From: Gordonia soli NBRC 108243
Lineage (GTDB): Bacteria > Actinomycetota > Actinomycetes > Mycobacteriales > Mycobacteriaceae
Length of the DNA: 64,000 nucleotides
Assembly: GCF_000334455.1 (NCBI RefSeq)
Contig: NZ_BANX01000017.1
Span: 1 to 64,000, forward strand
Reading direction: 5' to 3'
Made by a program: the position numbers and the translations under genes. Positions 53,915-62,320 of this stretch are shown piece after piece. The first letter of the stretch is position 1; every line of letters begins with the position of its first letter. The notes below the pieces were generated by a model, which saw only the letters and a program-made list of their open reading frames with translations, did no database searches and was not told where the DNA came from.

Positions 53915-55462
53915 ATGCCCCACGTCGTCACCCAGGCGTGTTGCGGCGACGCTTCGTGCGTCTACGCGTGCCCGGTCAATTGCATCCACCCGACGCCCGA
54001 GGAACCTGACTTCGGCATCGCGGAGATGCTCTACATCGATCCGTCGACCTGCGTCGACTGCGGCGCGTGCGTCAGCGCGTGTCCGGTCGGCGCCATCGTC
54101 CCCGGACATCGACTCACGCCCGAGCAGACTCGCTACGCGGAGATCAATGCGGCCGCATACGGCGAGAACGTCGCGGACGCAGCGCGTTTCCCGGTCGATC
54201 CAGCCCGTCGACTCCCGCTGGCGCCTATCGACAAGCCACGGCGCCTCGAGACCGCTGCGCCGGTGTCGGTGGGGATCGTCGGCTCCGGACCGTCGGCGAT
54301 GTACGCGGCCGACGAGCTGCTGCGGCAACCACAGGTGCGGGTGACGATCTACGAGCGTCTCTCCAGGCCCTTCGGCCTGGCCCGCTACGGCGTGGCGCCG
54401 GACCACCGTTCCACTCGTCGGATCATGGAACTGTTCGACGAGATGGCACGAAATCCTCGCCTGGACATCCTGCTCGACACCCAGGTCGGCCGAGACCTCA
54501 CACTCGACGATGTGCGTGCCCGGCACAATGCGGTCCTCTGGGCCGGTGGCGCCCCCACCGACCGACGGCTCGCCATCCCCGGCGCCGACCTCGCCGGCGT
54601 ACGCAGCGCGACCTCATTCGTGGGCTGGTACAACGGGCACCCCGACTTCGCGGACATCGACGTCGACCTCGACACCGAGACCGCGGTGGTCATCGGCAAC
54701 GGCAACGTCGCCCTGGACGTCGCTCGCATCCTGACCGCCGACCGCGACGCGCTGGCCACGACCTCGATCGCACCGAAGGCGCTGGATGCGTTGCGCCGCT
54801 CACCGATCGAGGAGGTCGTGGTCCTCGGGCGACGTGGTCCCGCACATGCCGCCTTCACGCTTCCCGAGCTCGTGGGTCTCGTCGACAGCGGCGCCTCCGT
54901 CGTCGTCGACCCGGCCGATCTCGAAACGGCCGGTCCCGCTCCGACCGACGATCCGACGGTCGCCGCGAAGGTCGGGTTGCTGGCCGAGGTCGCACGCCGC
55001 GATCCGCCCGCCGGCCGACGTATCCGACTGTCCTTCTTCTCGGCGCCCGCCGCGGTCGAGTCGGACGCCTCCGGCGCAGCCGCCGGTGTGCGCATCGACC
55101 GCACCGAGCCCGCACCCGATGGCATCTCCGTGCTCCCGACCGGCATCTCCGAGACGATTCCCGCCGGTCTGGTGCTCACATCGATCGGCTATCGCGGCGT
55201 GGCGGTGCCGGGGCTGCCGTTCGACGAGTCGCGCGGGATCATCCCGAACGACGGCGGACGCATCGTCGTCGACGGAGAGCCGACCCCCGGCCTGTACGTC
55301 ACAGGATGGATCAAACGCGGACCGACCGGTTTCATCGGCACCAACAAGACCGACTCCGGCGAGACCGTCGCCGCACTGCTGGACGATCTCGACGCCGGGC
55401 TGCTCGGCGACACCGCCGCATCGGGCGGCCGGGTCCGGCGGCTCGCGTCACGCTTCCGCTGA
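53915..55462 (+). CDS. fprB: Ferredoxin-fused ferredoxin/NADP+ reductase FprB
   Basis: A 515-residue two-part redox protein. Residues 1-75 form a bacterial 7Fe-type ferredoxin (ACCGDASCVYACPVNC and CVDCGACVSACPVGAI). Residues about 115-515 form an adrenodoxin-reductase-like flavoprotein with VGIVGSGPSAMYAADELL for FAD and VVIGNGNVALDVARIL for NADP, ending with GWIKRGPTGFIGTNKTDS. It passes electrons from NADPH to its own ferredoxin and probably to the AurF-like enzyme encoded next to it. Confidence 0.94.
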   Translation: MPHVVTQACCGDASCVYACPVNCIHPTPEEPDFGIAEMLYIDPSTCVDCGACVSACPVGAIVPGHRLTPEQTRYAEINAAAYGENVADAARFPVDPARRLPLAPIDKPRRLETAAPVSVGIVGSGPSAMYAADELLRQPQVRVTIYERLSRPFGLARYGVAPDHRSTRRIMELFDEMARNPRLDILLDTQVGRDLTLDDVRARHNAVLWAGGAPTDRRLAIPGADLAGVRSATSFVGWYNGHPDFADIDVDLDTETAVVIGNGNVALDVARILTADRDALATTSIAPKALDALRRSPIEEVVVLGRRGPAHAAFTLPELVGLVDSGASVVVDPADLETAGPAPTDDPTVAAKVGLLAEVARRDPPAGRRIRLSFFSAPAAVESDASGAAAGVRIDRTEPAPDGISVLPTGISETIPAGLVLTSIGYRGVAVPGLPFDESRGIIPNDGGRIVVDGEPTPGLYVTGWIKRGPTGFIGTNKTDSGETVAALLDDLDAGLLGDTAASGGRVRRLASRFR

Positions 55463-55472
55463 CACGTACGGA

Positions 55473-55504
55473 CTGAGGCCACCGACCGCTGAGGCCACCG
55501 ACCG
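55473..55504. repeat. 16-bp tandem duplication
   Basis: CTGAGGCCACCGACCG occurs twice without gap (55473-55488 and 55489-55504), 11 bases after the fprB stop. Confidence 0.8.
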
Positions 55505-55576
55505 AGATCGGCCGCGATGGGTACTCGCGCGTCCGGTTCAAGGGTCGTCGGGGTGCAGGGGGCTAGATTGTCTGCC

Positions 55577-56086
55577 ATGGCGCCCGCGTACAGACGGTCC
55601 ACTCGTTCGGTCGACCTGGCCGAACTACCGCCGGACATGCGACTTGCCCTGACCGAGCACGCCGAGACCCAGCACCTCCGACTGGCCGACGATCTACCGG
55701 CGTGGCTGACCCGGAGCGAGAACCCGCCCTCGACCAATCGGATCGGACGCTTGCTGGGGCGGCGCGCGAATTCGGCGGATCCCGACTCGGAGCATCAGAC
55801 GCTGGTGCTGCTGCACCCGACTCAGCTGATCGTGGTCACGTCGGGAGCCGAACGCGGGGTGACCGCTCTCTCTGTCCCGTTGGCCCAGGCGACGGTCGCG
55901 CCCGGCAGTGCACTGACCGTGGGTGGCGTCGCGACGCCAGACGACGGGTACAGCTTCAGCGTCACCGGGTTCGCGGGGCACGAGGGCCGACCGGGCAGCT
56001 TCTATCTCGGGATGGGCGCCGACGAGGCAGGGCTCGAGTGCCGGACCCGGGTGCGTGACGCGATCACCGCGGCACGCAATCCCTGA
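55577..56086 (+). CDS. Conserved-looking protein, unknown
   Basis: A 169-residue soluble protein starting MAPAYRRSTRSVDLAELPPDMRLALTEHAETQHL (two parts), with a middle region HQTLVLLHPTQLIVVTSGAERGVTALSVPL that reads like a beta-rich PH-like fold. I do not recognise a function. The ATG at 55577 is preferred to one 20 codons upstream because TAGATT (55564-55569) lies at -13 to -8. Confidence 0.65.
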   Translation: MAPAYRRSTRSVDLAELPPDMRLALTEHAETQHLRLADDLPAWLTRSENPPSTNRIGRLLGRRANSADPDSEHQTLVLLHPTQLIVVTSGAERGVTALSVPLAQATVAPGSALTVGGVATPDDGYSFSVTGFAGHEGRPGSFYLGMGADEAGLECRTRVRDAITAARNP

Positions 56087-56380
56087 CCCTGTTCTGCCGC
56101 ATCCGTAACCACCGTGCCCGGAGCGAGAGCGGGCGCCGGTCGTGGAACGCCGGCGTCGCCGAGCGAGGACCGGAGCGAGAGCGGGCGCCGGCGCCGGCGC
56201 CCAGAAACACAGTCGTTCGTCTGAGTCGCCCGACCAGAAGAATTCATGCTGGCCAACATCCTCCACGACCGGCAATGACCGGCGCCGCAACCGAATTGAA
56301 ACATCACAGATCGGTTCCCACCCGCGTCGAAGTCATACGGATCCGAGCGGTCGGCGTTATATTTGACCCGCCGGTGGGGG
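56087..56380. other. Intergenic region with 22-bp direct repeat
   Basis: An identical 22-base sequence, CCGGAGCGAGAGCGGGCGCC plus GG, occurs at 56118-56139 and 56170-56191. TATATT (56358-56363) is a -10-like box for the next gene. The rest shows nothing clear. Confidence 0.55.
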
Positions 56381-57196
56381 GTGAGCACGTTGAACACCAT
56401 GTTCTCGAGGTTCGATTTCATCGACGCGGCGCGGGCCGCGGCCGATCAGTTCGTCACACTCGTCGATGCCGTCGACGATCCAGATCTCGCGCTGTCGGCG
56501 ACACCGGGCTGGACGATCACCGACTGCCTCGGACACGTCGCCTCCACGCCGAGCCGGTATCACGAGCTCATCGACGGACGCGGTACGTACGCCGCGACCG
56601 CCCTCGACCTCCCGGATTTCAACGCGAAGCAGATCGCAAACCTGACCACCCGTGATCGCCGGACGTTGTGCACTCGCCTGCTCACCGACCTCGATGAGCT
56701 CCTCGACACCGTCGCCCACCTGGGTGCCTGCGTACCGAAATTCACCTTCGACGGCGGGTCTCACGTCCGCGCCGACGTAGCGCTGGGCATGTTGATCGGC
56801 GAGTTCCTCGTGCACGGTCACGACATCGCGCGTGAGGTTGGAGCCCGGTGGGACATCGATCCGCAGTACGCCGCACTCGTGGTGCGTGGACGCAACAACG
56901 TCCTGCTCGGCTGGTCGGATGCCGACGCCTGCGTCGGGTACACGGCGACGTACGACATCCGTCTGCGGGGAGTCGACGAGCGGTTCGTCTACGAGTTCAC
57001 CGACGGCGAGCTCGAGATCGATCCGGCCGATCCGCGTCCCGCGGATGTCCATCTGAGCCTCGACCCCGTGGCCGCGCTGCTCGCCGGATACGGACGCGTG
57101 TCGGCGGCACGCACCGCATTGAGCGGCCGGGCGATCGCGTGGGGGACACGCCCCTGGTTGGCACTGACGTTGCCGAGACGATTTCGTCCGGCCTGA
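56381..57196 (+). CDS. Mycothiol-dependent maleylpyruvate isomerase-fold protein
   Basis: A 271-residue protein of the DinB/MPI group. The N-terminal four-helix domain has FIDAARAAADQFVTLVDAV, TPGWTITDCLGHVA and a late GEFLVHGHDIARE that supply the usual three His metal ligands, and an SCP2-like C-terminal domain (DGELEIDPADPRPADVHLSLDPVAALLAGYGR) follows. Many such proteins are thiol-S-transferases using mycothiol. The GTG start is uncertain: an ATG at 56399 is also good, while the TTG at 56363 overlaps the -10 box. Confidence 0.82.
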   Translation: MSTLNTMFSRFDFIDAARAAADQFVTLVDAVDDPDLALSATPGWTITDCLGHVASTPSRYHELIDGRGTYAATALDLPDFNAKQIANLTTRDRRTLCTRLLTDLDELLDTVAHLGACVPKFTFDGGSHVRADVALGMLIGEFLVHGHDIAREVGARWDIDPQYAALVVRGRNNVLLGWSDADACVGYTATYDIRLRGVDERFVYEFTDGELEIDPADPRPADVHLSLDPVAALLAGYGRVSAARTALSGRAIAWGTRPWLALTLPRRFRPA

Positions 57197-57215
57197 GTTC
57201 TCGCCGCCGTTCGGA

Positions 57216-57821
57216 TCAGGTCGACTCGCTGACCATCACGGCGACGGTACCCGGCTCCAGCGCGTCGAAGACATGTTCCACGTCGCCCGGATATGACGCG
57301 TAGTCCCCTGGTCCGAGTTCGACGGTCGCATCGGTGGGGCCGAGTCGGGCCCGCCCGGCACTGATCACGACGTATTCGACGACGCCCCGCTTGTGGGGTT
57401 CGGAGATGCGCGGCTTCCCCGGGTCGGCCCGGAGGATGTAGATGTCGCGACGCGCTCCCGGCGGCGCCGTCGACAACAGGGTCGCCGAGTAGTCGGCGTC
57501 GGCGGCCTGGATCACCGGACCTTCACCGAACCGCACCACCTCTACACGGCTGGGCGGGGCGTCGAGTAGCGCCGAGAACGTGAGACCGAGTGCGGTACTC
57601 AGCGCCCAGAGGGTCTCGATGCTGGGGTTGCCGTCACCTGATTCGAGCTGGGAGAGTGTCGACTTCCCGACTCCTGCGCGGCGCGCCAGCTCGCCTATCG
57701 ACAGGCCGGCCCGGGTGCGCTCTCGCCGCAACGCCGTGGCCACCAGCTGCTGCGGGGTCACTTCCCCTGGCGTAGTGTTCGACACACCGGACGATTGTTC
57801 ATCTTGACGAACGGGTCCCAT
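57216..57821 (-). CDS. XRE-cupin transcriptional regulator
   Basis: A 201-residue regulator with an N-terminal helix-turn-helix (LSIGELARRAGVGKSTLSQLESGDGNPSIETLWALS, split) and a C-terminal cupin (HKRGVVEYVVISAGRARLG, GPGDYASYPGDVEHVFDAL). Such proteins often sit beside and control azlCD amino-acid exporters, as here. TATGAT (57829-57834) lies at -13 to -8 of the ATG at 57821, so a leaderless start there is preferred over upstream ATGs. Confidence 0.88.
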   Translation of the reverse strand: MGPVRQDEQSSGVSNTTPGEVTPQQLVATALRRERTRAGLSIGELARRAGVGKSTLSQLESGDGNPSIETLWALSTALGLTFSALLDAPPSRVEVVRFGEGPVIQAADADYSATLLSTAPPGARRDIYILRADPGKPRISEPHKRGVVEYVVISAGRARLGPTDATVELGPGDYASYPGDVEHVFDALEPGTVAVMVSEST

Positions 57822-57840
57822 AGTGTTCATCATAGTACGC
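57821..57840. promoter_or_regulatory. Overlapping divergent promoters (regulator / azlC)
   Basis: The starts are only 19 bases apart. The minus strand has TATGAT (57829-57834) and the plus strand TAGTGT (57821-57826), so the plus-strand promoter lies within the regulator's 5' end. CATAGT occurs twice with a 12-bp period and may be part of an operator. Confidence 0.4.
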
Positions 57841-58614
57841 ATGCGTTCGGTATGGAGAACACTCGACCGGCAGACGATCCGCTCGATCGTCCTGCTCTCC
57901 GTGTCGGTGCTGGTGATCGGGGCATCGTATGGCGTGGCGGCCCACGGCGCCGGACTGATCTGGTGGCAGATCCTCCTTCTGGCCACCGTGGTCCTCGCCG
58001 GCTCGTCGGAGTTCGTGTTCGTCGGCGTCCTCGCGGCAGGCGGCGCGCCGATCCTCGGCGCCATCGCCGGCCTTCTTGTCAACACACGCAACCTCGGCTA
58101 CGGCCTGGCCATCGGACCGTTGCTCGAACGCGGACCGGCGCTGCTCTTCGGCTCGCATTTCATCAATGACGAGACGGCGGTCGTGACCACCGGCGTCGAC
58201 GACCGGCGCGTCGCACGGGCCGCCTTCTTCCTGTGCGGGGTCGGAATCCTGGTGTGCTGGCCGGTCGGCGCCGTCGCGGGCAGCCTGATCGGGAACGCCG
58301 TCTCCGACCCCGCGGTGCTCGGTCTCGATGCAGCGTTCCCAGCGCTGTTGGGCGCCCTGGCCCTACCTGCACTGCGCGATGGATCCACATGGACCGCCGC
58401 GGCGATCGGCGGTGCAGCCGCACTCGCCGCCACCCCGTTCCTCCCCGCAGGCCTGCCGATCCTGTTGGCGCTCATCGGAGTCCCCCTCGTCGAGGTCGCG
58501 CGGCGCGCACGTCGTCGACGCTCGGGAGCCGGACCGGAATGTTCTGCGGAACCATCCGACACCGCCGGCGCAGACGAGTTCGCGGCGGCCACATCCGCTG
58601 CGCGAGGTCGATGA
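57841..58614 (+). CDS. azlC: AzlC family branched-chain amino acid exporter subunit
   Basis: A 257-residue membrane protein with about six to seven helices. The signature VLAGSSEFVFVGVLAAGGAPILGAIAGLLVNTRNLGYGLAIGP (split) and GSHFINDETAVV are AzlC motifs. With AzlD it forms an exporter of branched-chain amino acids or their analogues. The tail is polar. azlD overlaps by four bases. Confidence 0.9.
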   Translation: MRSVWRTLDRQTIRSIVLLSVSVLVIGASYGVAAHGAGLIWWQILLLATVVLAGSSEFVFVGVLAAGGAPILGAIAGLLVNTRNLGYGLAIGPLLERGPALLFGSHFINDETAVVTTGVDDRRVARAAFFLCGVGILVCWPVGAVAGSLIGNAVSDPAVLGLDAAFPALLGALALPALRDGSTWTAAAIGGAAALAATPFLPAGLPILLALIGVPLVEVARRARRRRSGAGPECSAEPSDTAGADEFAAATSAARGR

Positions 58615-58928
58615 TGGCAAGCCTGCTGCTGGGCATCGGGGTACTCGCCGTCGGCACCTACGCGATCCGCGTCGCCGGACCGGCGATGCGTAGTCGGGTC
58701 ACCGTCGGACCGCGGACGCAACGACTGCTCGACCGAGCGGCCATCGTCCTGCTGGTCGCGGTCGCGCTGACCGGCGCGCTCTACGTCGGACACGACTTCG
58801 CCGGCTGGGCTCGTCCCATCGGGGTCGGGGCCGGACTGCTCGCCGCCGTGCTCAAGGCGCCGATCGTCGTCGTGGTCGTCCTCGCGGCGGCTGTCACCGC
58901 GGGCCTACGCGCCGCCGGGGTGGCCTGA
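58611..58928 (+). CDS. azlD: AzlD family small subunit
   Basis: A 105-residue protein with four hydrophobic segments: LLLGIGVLAVGTYAIRVAGP at the start contains the family motif, and LDRAAIVLLVAVALTGALY follows. It partners AzlC. Two ATGs in a row (58611 and 58614) overlap the azlC TGA; either could start translation. Confidence 0.88.
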   Translation: MMASLLLGIGVLAVGTYAIRVAGPAMRSRVTVGPRTQRLLDRAAIVLLVAVALTGALYVGHDFAGWARPIGVGAGLLAAVLKAPIVVVVVLAAAVTAGLRAAGVA

Positions 58929-58959
58929 GGTACGGGCCAGCCGACCCGAAAGACCCCGG

Positions 58960-59451
58960 TCAGCTGGTCTCGACGTCACCCGAGAACGGGAAGGGCGTCG
59001 GACCGGGGTTGCAGCCACGGAACGACGATGTAGGCATCGGACCCATCACGCCGACCATGTCGGCGGCACCGGTCCGGACGGTGATCTGCACCGCGAGGGC
59101 GCCACGCGCACCCGCAGGGAGGATGTCGGGCGTACTACCGGTGATCGGGTAGACCAGCGACGCGGTGTTGCCCTTGGTGTAGATGCACGTCACCGGCCCC
59201 TTCACCTGGATGGGCAGCGACGATCCACCGAGCTTGACGGTCGCGACGTAGGTACCGCTGGTGACACCGGCCGCGGTTCGGGTGCCGACCGCGTCGATGC
59301 CGAGAACCGACACGTTGGGCGCGATCTGCAGGTCTCCGTCGATCGACAGCGACGCGGGTTCCGCGGCGCCTGCAGGGCTGGTCAGCGCAACGGTGGCGCC
59401 GATGGTTCCTGCGACGATCGCGGCGGTTCGTAGGATCTTTCGGTTTGTCAT
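58960..59451 (-). CDS. Secreted protein, unknown
   Basis: A 163-residue protein with a signal peptide (MTNRKILRTAAIVAGTIGAT and a likely cut after PAGAA). The mature part is beta-rich and has two cysteines (TCIYTK and RGCNPG). I do not recognise a family; its size and layout resemble small secreted proteins of Mycobacteriales. Shine-Dalgarno GGAGGA lies just before the ATG at 59451. TAGAAT (59488-59493, minus strand) is a likely -10 box, giving a leader of about 30 bases. Confidence 0.78.
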   Translation of the reverse strand: MTNRKILRTAAIVAGTIGATVALTSPAGAAEPASLSIDGDLQIAPNVSVLGIDAVGTRTAAGVTSGTYVATVKLGGSSLPIQVKGPVTCIYTKGNTASLVYPITGSTPDILPAGARGALAVQITVRTGAADMVGVMGPMPTSSFRGCNPGPTPFPFSGDVETS

Positions 59452-59717
59452 CGTTCCTCCTGGTGGAGTTGTGACCCCGACCACAGGATTCTAAACCCGA
59501 TCGACGACCGCACGACGCTTCGTCGGCGAAATCGGGCTGTTCACCGGAAAAGTCGCGTTCGCTCGATCCGAGCTGTGCTGCATCACCTCGGCGGAACAAC
59601 CACTCGCACGATCGGCACTGCCTATCGCCGGGTCCACCGACCTCTGTGACCGCTGTGATGAGAGCCGGCGCCGGCGGCACGACCGGCGCAGATCCCAACG
59701 GCCGACAAAGGAATCAG
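59452..59717. promoter_or_regulatory. Divergent region (secreted protein / Ugp-like operon)
   Basis: The minus-strand -10 TAGAAT (59488-59493) serves the secreted protein. On the plus strand the transporter gene has AAAGGA (59707-59712) before its ATG; no clear promoter is visible for it. Confidence 0.4.
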
Positions 59718-60962
59718 ATGTCAGTGATCGAGTTGTGTGGCGTCACCAAGACGTTCGCCGACACGAACGCCCTCTCGGCGATCGACCTCACCGTCCACGA
59801 CGGCGAGTTCCTGGTGCTGCTGGGCCCGAGCGGATGTGGCAAGTCGACACTGCTGCGCATCCTTGCCGGCCTCGAGGTCCCGACGACGGGATCGGTGCGT
59901 ATCGACGGCACCGATGTCACGACGACACCGCCGCGCGAACGTGACATCGCGATGGTGTTCCAGAGTTATGCGCTGTATCCGCACCTGTCCGTTGCCAAGA
60001 ACATCGGATTCCCGCTCCGCACCGCAGGCCTCCCCCGAAAGACCGTCGCCGACACCGTTGCCCACGTCGCCGAGCTCCTCGACCTCACCCCCCTGCTGCG
60101 CCGCCGACCGGGCCAGTTGTCGGGCGGTCAGCGTCAACGCGTCGCCTTGGCGCGGGCGATGGTCCGCGAACCCGGAACATTCCTGATGGACGAACCGCTG
60201 TCGAATCTCGATGCGCGTCTGCGCGCGGTCACGCGTACCGAGCTGATCGCGCTGCACGCCCGTCTCCACAAGACCTTTCTCTACGTTACCCACGACCAGG
60301 TCGAGGCCATGACGATGGCCGATCGGATCGCTCTGCTCGACAAGGGCCGCATCGAACAGGTCGGCACCCCGACCGAGTTGTACGACGCTCCGCGCACGGT
60401 GTTCGTCGCGGGATTCCTCGGTTCACCCCCGATGAACCTCGTGGATGTCCGATTGCGCTGTGTCGACGGCGAACTGCGGGCCGACCTCGTCGATCAGACC
60501 CTGTCGCTGGGCATCTCCACCACCACCGACGACCTCGATCGCACTCGGGTGACCCTCGGCATCCGTCCCGAACGGCTCGCCATCGCACGACGAGAACACA
60601 CCGCCCAGGACCGGAACCGAACACTCGGCGAACGGCCGACGGCCGCCGACAGCCCGCGCGCCGCGGCGACGATCACGGCGACGGTGGGCCTGATCGAGAA
60701 CCTCGGCGCCGACATCCTCGCCCACTGCCGCGTCGGCGAGGTCTCGTTGTGCGCGCGACTGCCTCGGGTCGGCTCCGGTCACGACCTGCGTCCGGGGACC
60801 CCCATCGTCCTGGTCGCCGAGCACGACGATCTCCACTTCTTCGATGCCGAGACCGGTCGCCGACTGCACTGGGTCGGCCAGACCGATCGGGCTGGAACCG
60901 ACCCCAGCAGCCGATCATCCTCCGACACCAGCGAACTCACCCGAGTAGGAGCACCGCAGTGA
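59718..60962 (+). CDS. ugpC: ABC transporter ATPase, UgpC/MsmK type
   Basis: A 414-residue importer ATPase: Walker A GPSGCGKST, Q-loop FQSYALYPHL, signature LSGGQRQRVALARAMVREP, Walker B FLMDEPLSNLDA and the H-loop YVTHDQVEAMTMADR. The C-terminal TOBE/MalK-like domain includes FLGSPPMNLVDV and LGIRPERLAI. It contains an extra, poorly conserved Arg/Thr/Pro stretch around residue 300. The GTG of the binding-protein gene overlaps its TGA. Substrate is judged from the neighbours as a sugar or glycerophospho-compound. Confidence 0.92.
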   Translation: MSVIELCGVTKTFADTNALSAIDLTVHDGEFLVLLGPSGCGKSTLLRILAGLEVPTTGSVRIDGTDVTTTPPRERDIAMVFQSYALYPHLSVAKNIGFPLRTAGLPRKTVADTVAHVAELLDLTPLLRRRPGQLSGGQRQRVALARAMVREPGTFLMDEPLSNLDARLRAVTRTELIALHARLHKTFLYVTHDQVEAMTMADRIALLDKGRIEQVGTPTELYDAPRTVFVAGFLGSPPMNLVDVRLRCVDGELRADLVDQTLSLGISTTTDDLDRTRVTLGIRPERLAIARREHTAQDRNRTLGERPTAADSPRAAATITATVGLIENLGADILAHCRVGEVSLCARLPRVGSGHDLRPGTPIVLVAEHDDLHFFDAETGRRLHWVGQTDRAGTDPSSRSSSDTSELTRVGAPQ

Positions 60963-62320
60963 CCATCCGCCCCCGACTCCTGATACCCCTCGCCCTCCTG
61001 ATGGCGACGCTCACCGGTTGCCTCTCCACGACGTCGTCCGAGCAGAGTTCGGTCGCCGCACCCGAACTGTCTGCCGACCAGAAGGTCTCGATCGTCTTCG
61101 AGAGCTACAACTACGGCCTGGCAGGCCCGTGGACCGACACCTTCGACGCGTTGCTGGCCGCTTTCCGGTCCCGCCACCCGAACATCTCGGTCACCGCCCA
61201 GAAGCCGGTGGGAAACAGCCCGAATCCCGCGACCGACACCGTGTCCAGCATCCGCAACCAGATCACCGCAGGGAGCCCACCCGACGTGGCTCAACTCGGC
61301 TTCTCCGACCTGGACTTCACCGTGAACGCACTCGGCGCGCGACCACTGGACACACTCGTCGGAAAGGACACCGTGCAGGCCAATTTCGGCGGCGAGCATC
61401 CGTTCGCACCGACCGCGCGGACACTCGGCGACTGGAACGGCCAGACATACGGCATCCCGTTCGTCTTCTCGACACCGGTCCTGTATTACAACGCCGACCT
61501 CTTCCGAGCTGCCGGACTCGACCCCGATACGCCGCCGACCACCTGGGCGGAGGCGACGCGGGCTGCCGAGACGATCCGCGCACGCACCGGCAAAGGGGGT
61601 GCGTACCTCGACTGCATGACCGAGAGCGCCAAGGACTGGTGTTTCCAGAGTCTGGTGCGTTCCAACGGTGGTCGGGTCATCTCCGAGGATCGCCGATCCC
61701 TGACCTTTGCCGAGCCGCCGGCGATCGCGGCGGTCCAGATGGCCCGTCGGATGGTCGATGCAGGTGCCACGCCACGCCTCACACAGAAGCAGGGCTACGA
61801 GGCGTTCGCACGCGGCGACATCGGGATGATCCTCGAGACGAGCGCCATTCAGGGGACGTTCGAGAAGGGCGCCACAGGTGGCGGCTGGGACCTCCGGTCG
61901 ACGCGGATGCCGACCTTCGGTACCACCCCGACGGTCCCGACCAACTCGGGGGCATCCCTCTTCGTCTTCGCCTCCGATCCGCAGAAGCAGCGTGCCGCCT
62001 GGGAACTCATCCGCTTCCTGACCAGTGCCGAGGCGTACATCAGGATCTCCACGGGGATCGGCTATCTGCCGCTGCGCACCGGACTGGTCGGCGATCCGGC
62101 CGGCCTGCAACGGTGGGCCTCCGAGAACCCGCTCATCCGACCGAATCTCGAGCAGCTCGCACGGATGGAGCCGTGGGTCTCGATGCCCGGCAACGACTAT
62201 CTGCGCATCCGGGACGGCATGATGGCGGCCGTCGAGGCGGCGGTCTACCAGGGTGCCGATCCGGCATCGACACTCCGTGCCGCACAGCAGCGTGCCACCG
62301 ACCTCCTGCCCGCGTCGTGA
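60959..62320 (+). CDS. Extracellular solute-binding lipoprotein, family 1 (UgpB-like)
   Basis: A 453-residue binding protein. The signal peptide ends in the lipobox LTGC (Cys about residue 21). The mature part has VSIVFESYNYG, QITAGSPPDVAQLGFSDL, YGIPFVFSTPVLYYNADLFRAAGLDPDTPPTTWAE (split), and FARGDIGMILETSA, typical of family-1 binding proteins such as UgpB. It would capture the substrate outside the membrane. Both ends overlap neighbouring genes by a GTGA, so the operon is tightly coupled. Confidence 0.9.
   Translation: MTIRPRLLIPLALLMATLTGCLSTTSSEQSSVAAPELSADQKVSIVFESYNYGLAGPWTDTFDALLAAFRSRHPNISVTAQKPVGNSPNPATDTVSSIRNQITAGSPPDVAQLGFSDLDFTVNALGARPLDTLVGKDTVQANFGGEHPFAPTARTLGDWNGQTYGIPFVFSTPVLYYNADLFRAAGLDPDTPPTTWAEATRAAETIRARTGKGGAYLDCMTESAKDWCFQSLVRSNGGRVISEDRRSLTFAEPPAIAAVQMARRMVDAGATPRLTQKQGYEAFARGDIGMILETSAIQGTFEKGATGGGWDLRSTRMPTFGTTPTVPTNSGASLFVFASDPQKQRAAWELIRFLTSAEAYIRISTGIGYLPLRTGLVGDPAGLQRWASENPLIRPNLEQLARMEPWVSMPGNDYLRIRDGMMAAVEAAVYQGADPASTLRAAQQRATDLLPAS

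Noticed and set aside
56363..56380. TTG start for the MPI-fold gene
   Set aside because: It lies inside the TATATT hexamer that probably serves as the promoter, so it would not be in the mRNA.
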